Source of the DNA: Cognataquiflexum aquatile
Lineage (GTDB): Bacteria; Bacteroidota; Bacteroidia; Cytophagales; Cyclobacteriaceae
Length of the DNA stretch: 64,000 nucleotides
Assembly (NCBI RefSeq): GCF_003316845.1
Contig: NZ_QMIK01000002.1
Location: 186,001 to 250,000, forward strand
Direction of reading: 5' to 3'
Position numbers and translations under genes: made by a program. A model generated the notes under the pieces. That model saw only the letters and a program-made list of their open reading frames with translations. It made no database searches and was not told where the DNA came from. Position 1 is the first letter of the stretch; each line of letters starts with the position of its first letter. Below, piece after piece: positions 29,412 to 39,007 of the stretch.

Positions 29412-30082
29412 GTCATTTTCCTATTTGAAATCCTGTTCCAATTCTCCATGACCTGATCTGCAAGTTGCATGGTGGAGAGGCCCAAAAGTAAAGAAGCTTG
29501 TTGATAAATCTCAGAAATTGGAATGTCCGAATTGTCCGTTTCAAAAAAAATCTTTTCCAGGGGACACTTCTCTATCCATTGTTGGGCATTGGAATTCTGT
29601 TTCAATATGGCTTTGCCAAAAGAAAAGTAGATCGGAAAAAACAATAATTTTTCTGCGATTTGAGGATTTTGGTTGAATCCATGCCAAATGATTGTTGGTG
29701 GTTCGGGATGGTTTTTTAAGTATTCCTGAAGCAAATGTGTTCCTTTGACACAATGGAGGATGAGTGGAATTCCAATCTTTTTAGCCAATTGTGCCTGCGC
29801 CTCAAAGGCCTTCATCTGTACTTTTGGTCCAGATCCTTTGATCAGGTCAAAGCCGCATTCACCGATTGCAAGCAACTGAGGATTTGAGGATGAAGCGGCT
29901 ATTTTTTCCAATTCCTTCTCCCAATTCTCATTCAGATACCAAGGATGGATTCCCCATGAAAAACACTGATTCGGAATGCCATCGTCAGGAAGGACATTGA
30001 AAATGCTGAAGACATTACCTTTTTGATGGGTATGGAAATCGGGAAAGTGAACCAAATCGGATTGGATATTTTGGTTAATCAT
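29408..30082 (-). CDS. TatD-family metal-dependent hydrolase
   Basis: A 224-residue TIM-barrel hydrolase of the TatD DNase group. Metal ligands are seen as DFHTH near the start, AIGECGFD, LHCVKG and ETDNSD near the end. It is shorter than the usual 260 residues, and the segments around IGEIGLDY differ, so it is a divergent member. The start at 30082 overlaps the upstream amidohydrolase by eight bases; the longer frame to 30118 is less likely. Confidence 0.87.
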   Translation of the reverse strand: MINQNIQSDLVHFPDFHTHQKGNVFSIFNVLPDDGIPNQCFSWGIHPWYLNENWEKELEKIAASSSNPQLLAIGECGFDLIKGSGPKVQMKAFEAQAQLAKKIGIPLILHCVKGTHLLQEYLKNHPEPPTIIWHGFNQNPQIAEKLLFFPIYFSFGKAILKQNSNAQQWIEKCPLEKIFFETDNSDIPISEIYQQASLLLGLSTMQLADQVMENWNRISNRKMT

Positions 30083-31211
30083 GGAGCGTCTTGGCAATTT
30101 CTGCAAACATGCTGACACCTGTCTCTATCAACTCATCGGGAAAATCAAAATTGGGTTCATGGAGTTGTGGATGATCCAATCCTGACCCTAGACCAAACAA
30201 CAATGTTTTGGTATGGGAAGAAAAAAGGCCAAAATCTTCTGACCACCTGAACGGTTTTTCGACATGGCGGATATCCAAATTCAATTTTTTGGCGGCATCC
30301 AAACCAATTTGCCATGCCTCCGGATTATTGTGTGTCGCAGCGAAACTTTCTACATAACCAAAAGAAACTCCCAATCCATATTCTTCGGCAATTTGTGTAG
30401 CCAATTGTTCGGCATAAGAAACCAAGAGGTCCCGGGTTTCATTTTCAAATGCCCGTAAGGTCGCCCTGACCACGGCGGTACCGGGAGTGGTCCCAAAGGC
30501 AATACTTCCCAACTCCGCATGGATGACGGTAACAAGGGAAAACTTTTCGATTCCTTGAGGAAGTTTTTCCAATGCCACAATGGTTTTGGCCATGGCCTCG
30601 GCCGGGCTATTTCCCGCTTCGGGATGGGCAGAATGCGAGTTTCTACCTTTGAAATGAATACTCATCCCCACAGATGCCGCGGCAAAAGGGCCTTGCTTGA
30701 TCAAAATCTGATGAAGAGGATATCCGGGAAGATTATGAAGGGCAAAAGCAAAATCCGGTTGGATTTCAGCGAATTTGGGGTCTTTGATAACTGCTTCTGC
30801 CCCTTCTCCTGTTTCTTCGGCAGGCTGGAAAAGTAAGATTATCCGTCCTTTTTGGGGTTTATTGGTAGAAAAGTAAGAACCCAAGCCACTGACAATAGCC
30901 ATGTGTCCGTCATGCCCACAGACATGGGAGGTGTTTGGGATTGTACTGAGATGGGAAATACTGTTTTCCTCTTTGATCGGTAACCCATCCAATTCACAGC
31001 GGAATAAAGTGGTCGGCCCTGGATCTTTTCCCTGAAAAACAAAAGCCAAACCTGTTCCTCCGAGTCCTGTGATGGTTTTGTCGGGATTCAATCTGGAGAA
31101 AAAGTCTTGGACTCTTTTTGCCGTTTCTTTTTCCTGACCGGAAAGTTCGGGAAATTGGTGAAGGGTTTTTCTGTATTCAGTGAGTTTTTGGATCGTGGGA
31201 TTGTCGAGCAT
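30075..31211 (-). CDS. M20 family amidohydrolase
   Basis: A 378-residue cytoplasmic amidohydrolase. HQFPELSGQE near residue 17, CELDGLPI, SHVCGHDGHMAI (zinc ligands), PAEETGEGA with the catalytic Glu, and RWSEDFG near the end are all visible. It differs clearly from the M20 protein at 68-1255. The start at 31211 is chosen over an upstream in-frame ATG because the family begins close to this residue. It heads the M20-tatD-tcdA overlapping operon. Confidence 0.92.
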   Translation of the reverse strand: MLDNPTIQKLTEYRKTLHQFPELSGQEKETAKRVQDFFSRLNPDKTITGLGGTGLAFVFQGKDPGPTTLFRCELDGLPIKEENSISHLSTIPNTSHVCGHDGHMAIVSGLGSYFSTNKPQKGRIILLFQPAEETGEGAEAVIKDPKFAEIQPDFAFALHNLPGYPLHQILIKQGPFAAASVGMSIHFKGRNSHSAHPEAGNSPAEAMAKTIVALEKLPQGIEKFSLVTVIHAELGSIAFGTTPGTAVVRATLRAFENETRDLLVSYAEQLATQIAEEYGLGVSFGYVESFAATHNNPEAWQIGLDAAKKLNLDIRHVEKPFRWSEDFGLFSSHTKTLLFGLGSGLDHPQLHEPNFDFPDELIETGVSMFAEIAKTLHD

Positions 31212-31382
31212 TTTGTGGGATATTTTCAGAAATTTAAAGTTTTGAAAACCCAATGGCAACAAATTTTACTTGGGATTCAATTTTGTACAGGAAGAAAAAT
31301 TTTTGCAAAGGCTTCCATGCACTTACAAAAAATAAAGAACTTTTTTATATTGGATGCTGTAACCACTTAAATCCATTTGAAA

Positions 31383-31559
31383 ATGACAACTGAACAAAAA
31401 TCTGCCATCGAACAGGAAATCGACAACCTGAAAGGCACCTTGACCGGCAACATGTTCCAAGACATGGAAGCCCGTGACCAAATCCACAACCTCGAAATGC
31501 AACTCAAAGGCGTGAAGCCTATGGACAGCCATTTTGACTGCATCGGTTGCGGAAGCTGA
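31383..31559 (+). CDS. 58-residue protein with a C-terminal CIGCGS tail
   Basis: A small protein MTTEQKSAIEQEIDNLKGTL... with an amphipathic, probably coiled-coil helix (about 1-42), then PMDSH and a terminal FDCIGCGS with Cys53 and Cys56. I recall very similar short proteins in related bacteria, which suggests conservation, but no function is known. The CxxC end could bind a metal or form a redox disulphide. No radical-SAM or other peptide-modifying enzyme is adjacent. It ends two bases from the RelE-like toxin gene on the opposite strand. Confidence 0.75.
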   Translation: MTTEQKSAIEQEIDNLKGTLTGNMFQDMEARDQIHNLEMQLKGVKPMDSHFDCIGCGS

Positions 31560-31561
31560 TA

Positions 31562-31867
31562 TTATTCCAGATTTAGATTGATAGGGTTTTGTCTGTTGTC
31601 CCAAAAAAGCATCAGATAAACCCTTTTTTTATCCTCATCTATTTTATAAAACAGCGTCGTGTTTTTGTGTAAAAAACCATGTCTGACATTTGGACGAGGT
31701 TGAAATTTTTTGAAAATATTAGGAGATTTTTGAATTACTTCTATAAAAATTTCTGTCCTGACAATAAAGACTTCCAATGCTTTTTCGCCAAAAAAATTAT
31801 ATATATAATCGCAAATTTCTCCAAAAGTCAATTTTGCTTTGTTTGTCCAGATAATCTCATAATCCAT
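31562..31867 (-). CDS. RelE/ParE-family toxin
   Basis: A 101-residue protein of the RelE/ParE fold: YEIIWTNKAKLTFGEICDYI, then HGFLHKNTTLFYKIDED and VYLMLFWDNRQNP at the end. The last motif is typical of plasmid-stabilisation ParE-like toxins of Bacteroidota. It overlaps its antitoxin by 11 bases. Whether it targets gyrase or mRNA is unclear. Confidence 0.88.
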   Translation of the reverse strand: MDYEIIWTNKAKLTFGEICDYIYNFFGEKALEVFIVRTEIFIEVIQKSPNIFKKFQPRPNVRHGFLHKNTTLFYKIDEDKKRVYLMLFWDNRQNPINLNLE

Positions 31868-32075
31868 ATTTTTCCCGGATCTGATCCATTACCAAATTAT
31901 GCGATGAGGTTTTCCCTTCCAAAATTTCTTTTTCAGCGATATCTAGTATTTGGTTGATATAAGTCAATTCACCATCATCAGGGTTTTTTTCGAAGTCATA
32001 ATCCTTGCTTTCTAAAAAATCTGTAAGGATTTTTTCTTCCTCTGAGGTTTTGATTTTTACCAAGATGGATTTCAT
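31857..32075 (-). CDS. Antitoxin of the RelE/ParE-like pair
   Basis: A 72-residue acidic protein MKSILVKIKTSEEEKILTDFL... with an N-terminal beta strand and helical C-terminus. It is the upstream partner of the toxin and overlaps it by 11 bases. No DNA-binding domain is obvious. Confidence 0.8.
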   Translation of the reverse strand: MKSILVKIKTSEEEKILTDFLESKDYDFEKNPDDGELTYINQILDIAEKEILEGKTSSHNLVMDQIREKYGL

Positions 32076-32133
32076 AATTGTAATTTAAACTGAAATGGAT
32101 TTCAATAATACCTGTAATTTGCCAAATAATTTT

Positions 32134-32796
32134 ATGCCAAACAACAGATACTTCGTCGTTTATAAGCCATTTGGGATCCTTAGCCAATTCAGCGGTGAGG
32201 AGGATACCTTGAAGAAAGTGGCCAATTTTCCGCCGGACATATATCCTGTCGGTCGCTTGGACAAAGACAGTGAAGGACTCCTCTTAATTACAGATGACAA
32301 ACTGCTAAACCACTACTTGCTTGATCCGAAATTCGGTCATCTGAGGTCCTATCTGGCACAGGTGGAGGGAATACCGACTGAAGAGGCGATCCTTCAACTC
32401 CAGTCCGGGACTGAAATCAATGTCGACGGAAAGATGTATAAAACCAAAAAAGCTTTTGCCAAAATCCTCCCTGAAATTCCACCGCTTCCGGATCGAAATC
32501 CGCCGATCAGGTATAGAAAATCTGTACCTGATTCTTGGATCCAATTGACACTTACCGAAGGAAAAAACAGGCAGGTTCGGAAAATGACAGCAGCGGTTGG
32601 TTATCCCACGTTGCGGCTGGTCAGGTGGTCTATGGAGAATTTGACCATTGCCGGTTTTGCTTCGGGGGAGGTCAGGGAGTTTGAAAAAGAAGAAATATAC
32701 AGGTTGCTCAAAATCAAAACAGCCAGGTTTGAAAAGGGAGGTGATTGGGAATCAGGCAAAACTTTTTCCCACCCTTTCGTAAAAAGGAAGAAGTAA
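32134..32796 (+). CDS. RsuA/RluE-type rRNA pseudouridine synthase
   Basis: A protein of about 220 residues that isomerises uridine in rRNA. PVGRLDKDSEGLLLIT contains the catalytic Asp, YFVVYKPFGILSQFS is the N-terminal motif, and GKNRQVRKM near residue 155 binds RNA. It lacks an N-terminal S4 domain and its length fits RluE, which modifies 23S rRNA. The start at 32134 (MPNNRYFVVY) is preferred to 32095. Confidence 0.9.
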   Translation: MPNNRYFVVYKPFGILSQFSGEEDTLKKVANFPPDIYPVGRLDKDSEGLLLITDDKLLNHYLLDPKFGHLRSYLAQVEGIPTEEAILQLQSGTEINVDGKMYKTKKAFAKILPEIPPLPDRNPPIRYRKSVPDSWIQLTLTEGKNRQVRKMTAAVGYPTLRLVRWSMENLTIAGFASGEVREFEKEEIYRLLKIKTARFEKGGDWESGKTFSHPFVKRKK

Positions 32797-32870
32797 GCAA
32801 AATTGACAATTCAATTAATGGATATACGCTTCTAAGCCAGTTACCTATATTCTTCTTCAATGGGGACGGA

Positions 32871-32888
32871 TCCCGATAGCTATCGGGA
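32871..32888. repeat. 18-bp perfect palindrome, dispersed family
   Basis: TCCCGATAGCTATCGGGA is self-complementary. Relatives are the CGACAGCTGTCG core at 48294-48305 and the TCCCGTACAGCTGTCGGGA element at 50989-51007. Confidence 0.8.
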
Positions 32889-33150
32889 CGAAGTCGGAAG
32901 ACCCCCGCCTGTCGTCGGGCAGGGATGTGCCGTGTAATTCAGTCCCCAGACGAGAAATAAAATAGATATCTTCTCTATTGACATCATTGCGTACAAACAG
33001 AATACCTTTTATCAATAAGTCAAAAGCATTAATTGGGATAAAGGGTATTTTGTTATAATTTAGCCCGATTATTAGACACAAGACACGAGATTCAAGACTG
33101 ATTTATCTTAGGTTTAGGATTTGTCGAAAAATCGGGTTGATCGTAAGTTT

Positions 33151-33190
33151 TATTTCAATTTATATCTAATTTATTTCCACCGTATTTCTA
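33151..33190. repeat. Diverged copy of the 1475-1515 repeat
   Basis: TATTTCAATTTATATCTAAT followed by TTATTTCCACCGTATTTCTA aligns with the sequence at 1475-1515 over about 40 bases with about eight differences by eye. It ends 56 bases before the moxR start. Confidence 0.6.
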
Positions 33191-33246
33191 TTTGAAGAAA
33201 TAGACGATTAACCAATATCAAATAACCAATAACAATTTTCCAAAAC

Positions 33247-34218
33247 ATGCATCAGCAGAAGATTCAGCAAGTTATAGATGAAGTAAAAAAAGTGGTCGTG
33301 GGACAGGACCGTATGGTCAACAGGCTTTTGATCGGGCTTTTTACCAACGGCCATATTTTGTTGGAGGGTGTACCAGGATTGGCCAAGACCCTGACAGTAA
33401 ATACGCTGGCAAAGGTATTGCACTTAGATTTCAAAAGAATTCAATTTACACCGGATTTATTGCCCTCTGATTTGGTTGGAACGATGATTTATAACCAGCA
33501 GGAGGCAAGTTTTCAGGTAAAAAAAGGACCGATTTTTTCCAATATCATTTTGGCTGATGAGGTCAACCGTTCTCCAGCAAAGGTGCAATCTGCCTTGTTG
33601 GAAGCCATGCAGGAAAAACAGGTGACGATCGGAGAGACCACTTATCAGTTGGACAGACCTTTTTTGGTGCTTGCCACACAAAACCCGGTAGACCAAGAAG
33701 GTACTTACCCGCTACCCGAAGCACAGGTAGATAGGTTTATGATGAAAGTCCACATCGATTATCCTTCTAAAGCGGATGAAATGGAAGTGATGCGTCGCAT
33801 GGCCAACATGCACTTCGTTTCGGAAGTGAATGCCATACTTTCCAAAGAAGACATTTTTGCCATCCGTGCCCAGATCAATGATGTGAAAATCGCAGAGCCT
33901 TTAGAGAACTACATCATCGAATTGGTATTTGCTACCAGATTCCCTGAAAAGTACGGCTTGAAGGACGAAGCCAAATACATTCAGTTCGGTGTTTCCCCAA
34001 GGGCTAGCATCAACCTCAACCTTGCATCAAGAGCGATGGCCTTTATGGAAGGTCGGGATTATGTACTTCCTGAGGACATCAAGGCCATAGCCGAAGATGT
34101 GCTAAACCACAGGATAATCCTCAATTATGAGGCGGAAGCTGACAATGTAAGCACCCGTGACCTGGTTAAAATTTTCTTGGAAAAGATTCCTATTAACAAA
34201 TCCGTAACATTGAAATAG
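33247..34218 (+). CDS. MoxR-family AAA+ ATPase
   Basis: A 323-residue MoxR ATPase, a chaperone-like AAA+ protein that helps assemble or activate partner complexes. Walker A is GVPGLAKT, Walker B LADEVNRS, sensor 1 ATQNPVDQEG, and arginine motifs lie near the C-terminus. It usually pairs with DUF58/von Willebrand-domain genes, but none follow here, and a terminator closes the unit. Confidence 0.94.
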   Translation: MHQQKIQQVIDEVKKVVVGQDRMVNRLLIGLFTNGHILLEGVPGLAKTLTVNTLAKVLHLDFKRIQFTPDLLPSDLVGTMIYNQQEASFQVKKGPIFSNIILADEVNRSPAKVQSALLEAMQEKQVTIGETTYQLDRPFLVLATQNPVDQEGTYPLPEAQVDRFMMKVHIDYPSKADEMEVMRRMANMHFVSEVNAILSKEDIFAIRAQINDVKIAEPLENYIIELVFATRFPEKYGLKDEAKYIQFGVSPRASINLNLASRAMAFMEGRDYVLPEDIKAIAEDVLNHRIILNYEAEADNVSTRDLVKIFLEKIPINKSVTLK

Positions 34219-34239
34219 CTCCTATTGTCAATAGAGCCG

Positions 34240-34268
34240 AATCCCTGAGGAATCAGGGATTTTTTTTG
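34240..34268 (+). terminator. Rho-independent terminator after moxR-type gene
   Basis: AATCCCTGA and TCAGGGATT form a perfect nine-base stem with a GGAA loop, followed by eight T. Confidence 0.93.
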
Positions 34269-34404
34269 TTTCCAAGGTTAATGGAATATTAAATCCAGTT
34301 TCATTTTTTAAAAAAAGGGTAACTGCAAAAATTGCCCCAGCTACTTTTTTTGAGTCAGTTTTGCATCATCAAAAACTGAAACCTTTAACTAAATAATAAT
34401 TGAC

Positions 34405-35913
34405 ATGAAAAAAATTACTTCACTTCTCTTGATGCTGATTACTGCTGCGGTGGTTTTCACAAGTTGCGAAGATGACCCAGCTCCAAACAATCCGGTGACT
34501 ATCACCGGGATACCACCTACTGCAACGATCGCAGCAGGAGGTACTGTAGGTCCGGTTACTGCCACAATAACAGCGAAAGATGGTTTGGCCACTTTTGTAG
34601 TCAAAAAAGACGGAACAACATTAGCAACAGTCCCTTTTACAGGTGAGACCACTGCTACCCAAGAATTTTCTTACACTGCTACTGCAGCAGATGCTGGCAA
34701 AAACATTGTATTTGAGTTTACAGCTACAGATAAAGACGGTTCTTCAGCTACAGTTCAGCATGTGTTGACAGTAGGCGCCGAGGCCACCACTATAAGGGTT
34801 ACATCCAATATCACAGGAAAAGTAACCTGGACTGCAAACAAAACCTACATCCTTGGAGGTAGAATATTTGTCACCAACGGTGGTGAACTTACCATCGAAG
34901 CCGGTACCGTGATCAAAGGTGAGGCTGGTTCAGGTGCCAACGCTACTGCTTTGGTAATCGCTAGAGGAGGCAAGATCTTTGCAAACGGAACAGCCGCGAA
35001 GCCAATCATCTTCACTTCGGTAGCTGACGAAATCACATCAGGTCAAGTAGCAAGCCCCAATTTGGAACCAAATATCAATGGTCTTTGGGGAGGTCTTCTG
35101 GTACTAGGAAGAGCTCCGGGTTCATTCGCTGGTGATGTATCAGAGGTTCAGATTGAAGGTATTCCAGCTTCTGATACCAACGGTCTTTATGGTGGCAATC
35201 TTCCTGCTGACAATTCAGGTGTGATCAAATATATTTCAATTAGACACGGCGGTGCCAATATCGGTGAAGGAAACGAAATCAACGGTTTGACCCTTGGTGC
35301 GGTAGGTTCTGCAACTGTTATCGAAAATGTAGAAGTTGTAGGAAATCAGGATGACGGAATTGAGTGGTTTGGCGGAACAGTAAGTGTTAAAAATGCAGTT
35401 GTTTGGAATGCGGGTGATGATGCCATTGATACAGATCAAGCTTGGTCAGGTACTTTGGATAACTTTATTGTGCTTTGTGGTGCTGAAACTGACCATGCTC
35501 TTGAAATCGACGGACCTGAAGGATCTTTCAATGCTGCACACACAGTTAAGAATGGTACTGCAAGAGGAAGTGCTTCCGCAGAACTTGGTGATTTCCGTGC
35601 AGGTGCAAGAGGAACATTTGAAAACATATATTTCTTCGGTTTCCCTGATCCTGCCACAGGCGGATTGGGAAGAGGAGACCTCTCTTTAAGTGGTGACGTT
35701 ACCATTGCAAACTTTGCAGCCGGAATTTTGAAATTCAACAAACTTGAATCCACCTCTCCTGCAGGTGTTCCTTTGACTACTGTATTCAGAAATGGTACCC
35801 ATGTACATGCTTCAGAGGTTGCTCTTCATGCAAACACTGTCGGAACAACTAAAACAGCGTTTACAGGCTGGTCTTGGTCTGCTGTATCCGGAAACCTTGA
35901 TGCTTTGAAATAA
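34405..35913 (+). CDS. Lipoprotein with beta-helix-like repeats
   Basis: A 502-residue lipoprotein: the signal peptide ends in the lipobox VFTSC (Cys22), so it is lipid-anchored. Residues about 30-125 look like an Ig-type domain (TATIAAGGTVGPVTATI...). The rest is rich in short beta strands with N and G (VTNGGELTIEAGTVIKGEAG; NGLWGGLLVLGRAP; NQDDGIEWFGGTV), suggesting a right-handed beta-helix. Such proteins are common next to TonB-dependent receptors in Bacteroidota. The ligand is unknown. Confidence 0.88.
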   Translation: MKKITSLLLMLITAAVVFTSCEDDPAPNNPVTITGIPPTATIAAGGTVGPVTATITAKDGLATFVVKKDGTTLATVPFTGETTATQEFSYTATAADAGKNIVFEFTATDKDGSSATVQHVLTVGAEATTIRVTSNITGKVTWTANKTYILGGRIFVTNGGELTIEAGTVIKGEAGSGANATALVIARGGKIFANGTAAKPIIFTSVADEITSGQVASPNLEPNINGLWGGLLVLGRAPGSFAGDVSEVQIEGIPASDTNGLYGGNLPADNSGVIKYISIRHGGANIGEGNEINGLTLGAVGSATVIENVEVVGNQDDGIEWFGGTVSVKNAVVWNAGDDAIDTDQAWSGTLDNFIVLCGAETDHALEIDGPEGSFNAAHTVKNGTARGSASAELGDFRAGARGTFENIYFFGFPDPATGGLGRGDLSLSGDVTIANFAAGILKFNKLESTSPAGVPLTTVFRNGTHVHASEVALHANTVGTTKTAFTGWSWSAVSGNLDALK

Positions 35914-35932
35914 TCATAAAAATATTACCACA

Positions 35933-35971
35933 GAAAGAGGCTGTAATGCAACAGCCTCTTTCTTGTTTTTT
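35933..35971 (+). terminator. Terminator hairpin between lipoprotein and TonB receptor genes
   Basis: GAAAGAGGCTGT and ACAGCCTCTTTC make a twelve-base stem over a six-base loop, followed by TTGTTTTTTT. It may attenuate, not end, transcription into the receptor gene, since the latter starts 51 bases on. Confidence 0.88.
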
Positions 35972-36022
35972 TGACTCAAAAGAGTAATTGAAAATAGAAA
36001 CGCTGTACAAAAAATGACTATT

Positions 36023-38902
36023 ATGAAAAAATTGATCTTGTTGCTAGTAACGATGATCATCACCTTATCACCCTTGTTTTCGTATGCCCAAAAAGGAACA
36101 ATACGAGGAACCATATTCGATGAGGGTACCGGAGAACCACTGTTTGGAGTCTCTGTTTTGGTAGAAGGTCTTCAAATCGGTGCTGTTACCGACTTTGATG
36201 GGGATTTTGAAATCCTAGTAGATCCCGGGACTTACAGTCTCAAATTATCCTTTATTTCTTACAACACCCTCCAAATCGGGAATGTCGTTGTCACCGAAGG
36301 TCAGGTGACTTTATTGGAAAATATTAAAATGGCTGAATTCACTTCGGACTTAGAAACCGTAACCGTTTCAGCCGAAGCCATCCGAACCACAGAGGCCGCT
36401 TTGATGTCAGTCAAAAGAAATGCAGCCAACCTGATGGATGGAATTTCAAGAGCATCTTTCAGACAAATCGGCGATGGAGATGCCGCTGCAGCCATCAAAC
36501 GAGTGACAGGAGTTTCTGTTGAAGGAGGTAAATATGTGTACATCCGTGGCTTGGGTGACAGGTATACCAAAACCATATTGAATGGCGTACAGGTTCCCGG
36601 TTTGGATCCTGACAGAAATACCATCCAAATGGATATTTTCCCTACCAATGTGATTGACAATATCATTGTCTCCAAATCATTTACTGCCGAACTTCCTGCC
36701 GATTTTACAGGTGGAATAGTAGATATTGAGACAGTGGATTTTCCTGAAGAAAAAACCATGGTTTTGAGCGTAACCGGCGGTTACAATCCAACTATGCACT
36801 TTAATAAAAATTACCTTGCGATTGAAGGAGGAAGTAAAGATTGGTTGGGTTTTGATGACGGTACCAGGACTATTCCTACCCAAGGAATTGATGACATTCC
36901 CCAATTCGCAGAAGTTGTAGGCAACCCCAATTCCCCAAGAGGTTTGCAATTTCAGGAGATCTTGAGAAACTTCAACCCGGTTCTTGGCGGTACACGCCAA
37001 AACAGCCCGATGGATATTGGAATGGGCTACTCAATAGGAGACCAATTCAAAATCAAAGACAAACGATTCGGTTACAATATGGCTTTCACTTATAGGAATG
37101 AAACCCAATATTTCACAGATGCGCAATACAACCTTTTTGGAAAACCGAGTGATGCCAACAACTTCGAAATGGAAGCGTTGGAAAGGTCAACCGGTGACTT
37201 TGGAGTCAACAGCGTCCTTCTCGGCGGTGTCGCAGGATTAGCATACAAAACAGATAATTCAAAAATCAAACTGAATCTATTAAGACTTCAGAGCGGTGAA
37301 TCCAAAGTGGGTCAATTTTTCTTTGTCAATACCAACCTTGGTGCGGAGTTTGAAGCCAACCAATACAATATTGAATACAGCCAACGGGCAATGACCAATA
37401 TCCTCCTGAACGGAGAGCACTTTTTGAATAGAGGAAAATGGAATCTGGAATGGAAAATTTCTCCAACAAAATCTTCTATCGAAGATCCTGATGTAAGAAT
37501 CATCCGTTTCAGGGTTCCCAACAATACCATAGGAACAGAAGTTGGACTTCCTAACAGGATCTGGAGGTCATTGGATGAGGAGAGCTTGTTTGGAAGCTTG
37601 GATTTGAGCAATAATTACAATTTCAAAGGTTCCTCTGCAAAATTGAGATTCGGTGGTGCTTATGTGTACAAGGACAGAGATTTCTTGATTGAGAGTTTCC
37701 AATTCCCTGCTGGAAGCGCCACATTTACCGGAGATCCAAACAGGGTGATGGATGAGGAAAACCTTTTCTCTTCTACAAATAGAAACGGATTAAGGTACGA
37801 CCCGACATTTATCCCTATCAACCCGAACGCCTATAACTCCAACCTCAACAGCTATCAGGCTTATGTTTCCAATGAGTTTACACCGTTAAACAACCTGAAG
37901 GCTATCATCGGTGTCAGGATGGAGACTTTCAACCAATTTTATACAGGAACCAACCAAACAGGAACCATCGTATTTGACAATGAGAAAGTATTGGATGATG
38001 TAGATTTCTTCCCGACCATCAATTTGATCCAATCATTGAAGTCCAATCAGAATTTCAGGGCAGCTTATTCAAGGACAATCGCAAGGCCTTCATTCAAGGA
38101 ATTGTCTTTTGCTGAAATCCTTGACCCGATTTCAGGGAGAACATTCATCGGAGGACTTTTCCCGGAGACAACAAACGGCGGTACTGAAATCCTTTGGGAT
38201 GGAAACCTTCAGTCTACAAGGATCAACAACTTTGACCTGAGATGGGAGAAATTCATGGAAAGAAGCGAATTGCTTTCAGCCAGTGTTTTCTACAAATCTT
38301 TTGACAATCCTATAGAAATGGTTCAGTTCCTTTCAGATCCGGGAGCTTTCCAACCACGAAACGTAGGAGACGGACAATTGATCGGAGTGGAATTGGAACT
38401 GAGAAAATCTTTGGGTTTTGTTTCCAATAAGATTGAAAAATTCTTCTTCAATACCAACCTGACTTACGTCAAATCCCAGATCGAAATGTCTGAGTCAGAA
38501 TTCAGGTCAAGACAACTGTCCTCAAGAGAGGGGGAGGTTGTTTCCAGAACAAGAGATATGGCAGGTCAGGCACCCTATATCATCAACGCAGGTTTTTCTT
38601 ACAATGACCCGATCATCGGATTGGAAGCAGGTGTATTCTACAACGTGCAGGGACCTACTTTGACTTTTATCGGATTCGGTAACAGAACAGATACCTACAC
38701 TGTGCCTTTCAATTCCCTTAACATCAACATCAACAAAACCTGGGGCAAAGACGAAAGGATACAGACCACTTTCAATGTAGACAACCTTTTGGGAGACAAA
38801 AGAGAGGAAGTCTTCAGAATGTACAATGCTGAAGATCAGATATTCTCCAGCATCAACCCAGGCAGAAGAATAGCCTTGAGGTTCAGATACACTATTTGGT
38901 AA
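36023..38902 (+). CDS. TonB-dependent outer membrane receptor with CarboxypepD_reg-like domain
   Basis: A 959-residue outer membrane transporter. The signal peptide (ATG at 36023; an alternative at 36014 adds three residues) ends YAQ. Residues about 25-110 form a CarboxypepD_reg-like domain (GTIRGTIFDEGTGEPLFGVS), then a plug domain with VRGLGDRYTKTILNGVQVPG-type motifs, and a beta-barrel ending in the usual aromatic residue (Trp). It imports an unknown substrate using TonB energy. The gene follows the lipoprotein and probably works with it. Confidence 0.94.
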   Translation: MKKLILLLVTMIITLSPLFSYAQKGTIRGTIFDEGTGEPLFGVSVLVEGLQIGAVTDFDGDFEILVDPGTYSLKLSFISYNTLQIGNVVVTEGQVTLLENIKMAEFTSDLETVTVSAEAIRTTEAALMSVKRNAANLMDGISRASFRQIGDGDAAAAIKRVTGVSVEGGKYVYIRGLGDRYTKTILNGVQVPGLDPDRNTIQMDIFPTNVIDNIIVSKSFTAELPADFTGGIVDIETVDFPEEKTMVLSVTGGYNPTMHFNKNYLAIEGGSKDWLGFDDGTRTIPTQGIDDIPQFAEVVGNPNSPRGLQFQEILRNFNPVLGGTRQNSPMDIGMGYSIGDQFKIKDKRFGYNMAFTYRNETQYFTDAQYNLFGKPSDANNFEMEALERSTGDFGVNSVLLGGVAGLAYKTDNSKIKLNLLRLQSGESKVGQFFFVNTNLGAEFEANQYNIEYSQRAMTNILLNGEHFLNRGKWNLEWKISPTKSSIEDPDVRIIRFRVPNNTIGTEVGLPNRIWRSLDEESLFGSLDLSNNYNFKGSSAKLRFGGAYVYKDRDFLIESFQFPAGSATFTGDPNRVMDEENLFSSTNRNGLRYDPTFIPINPNAYNSNLNSYQAYVSNEFTPLNNLKAIIGVRMETFNQFYTGTNQTGTIVFDNEKVLDDVDFFPTINLIQSLKSNQNFRAAYSRTIARPSFKELSFAEILDPISGRTFIGGLFPETTNGGTEILWDGNLQSTRINNFDLRWEKFMERSELLSASVFYKSFDNPIEMVQFLSDPGAFQPRNVGDGQLIGVELELRKSLGFVSNKIEKFFFNTNLTYVKSQIEMSESEFRSRQLSSREGEVVSRTRDMAGQAPYIINAGFSYNDPIIGLEAGVFYNVQGPTLTFIGFGNRTDTYTVPFNSLNININKTWGKDERIQTTFNVDNLLGDKREEVFRMYNAEDQIFSSINPGRRIALRFRYTIW

Positions 38903-38924
38903 AAATTTTCATTTCATATCTAAG

Positions 38925-38954
38925 GCCTCCACTAAAAAAGTGGGGGCTTTTTTT
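38925..38954 (+). terminator. Terminator after the TonB receptor gene
   Basis: GCCTCCACT and AGTGGGGGC pair (one G-T) and are followed by TTTTTTTG. Confidence 0.88.
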
Positions 38955-39007
38955 GTTTTATGTTATTCAAATGTTAACTTGGCTTAACAATTTGGTAACA
39001 TTAGAAA

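Larger units (their letters stand above)
32797..33246. other. 450-bp intergenic region with dispersed palindromes
   Basis: No credible gene. It contains the 18-base palindrome at 32871-32888, a second partial GC-rich inverted repeat (CCCGCCTGTCGTCGGGCAGGG) just after it, and an AT-rich segment at 33151-33190 that matches the repeat upstream of the S1/P1 nuclease gene. Confidence 0.6.
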
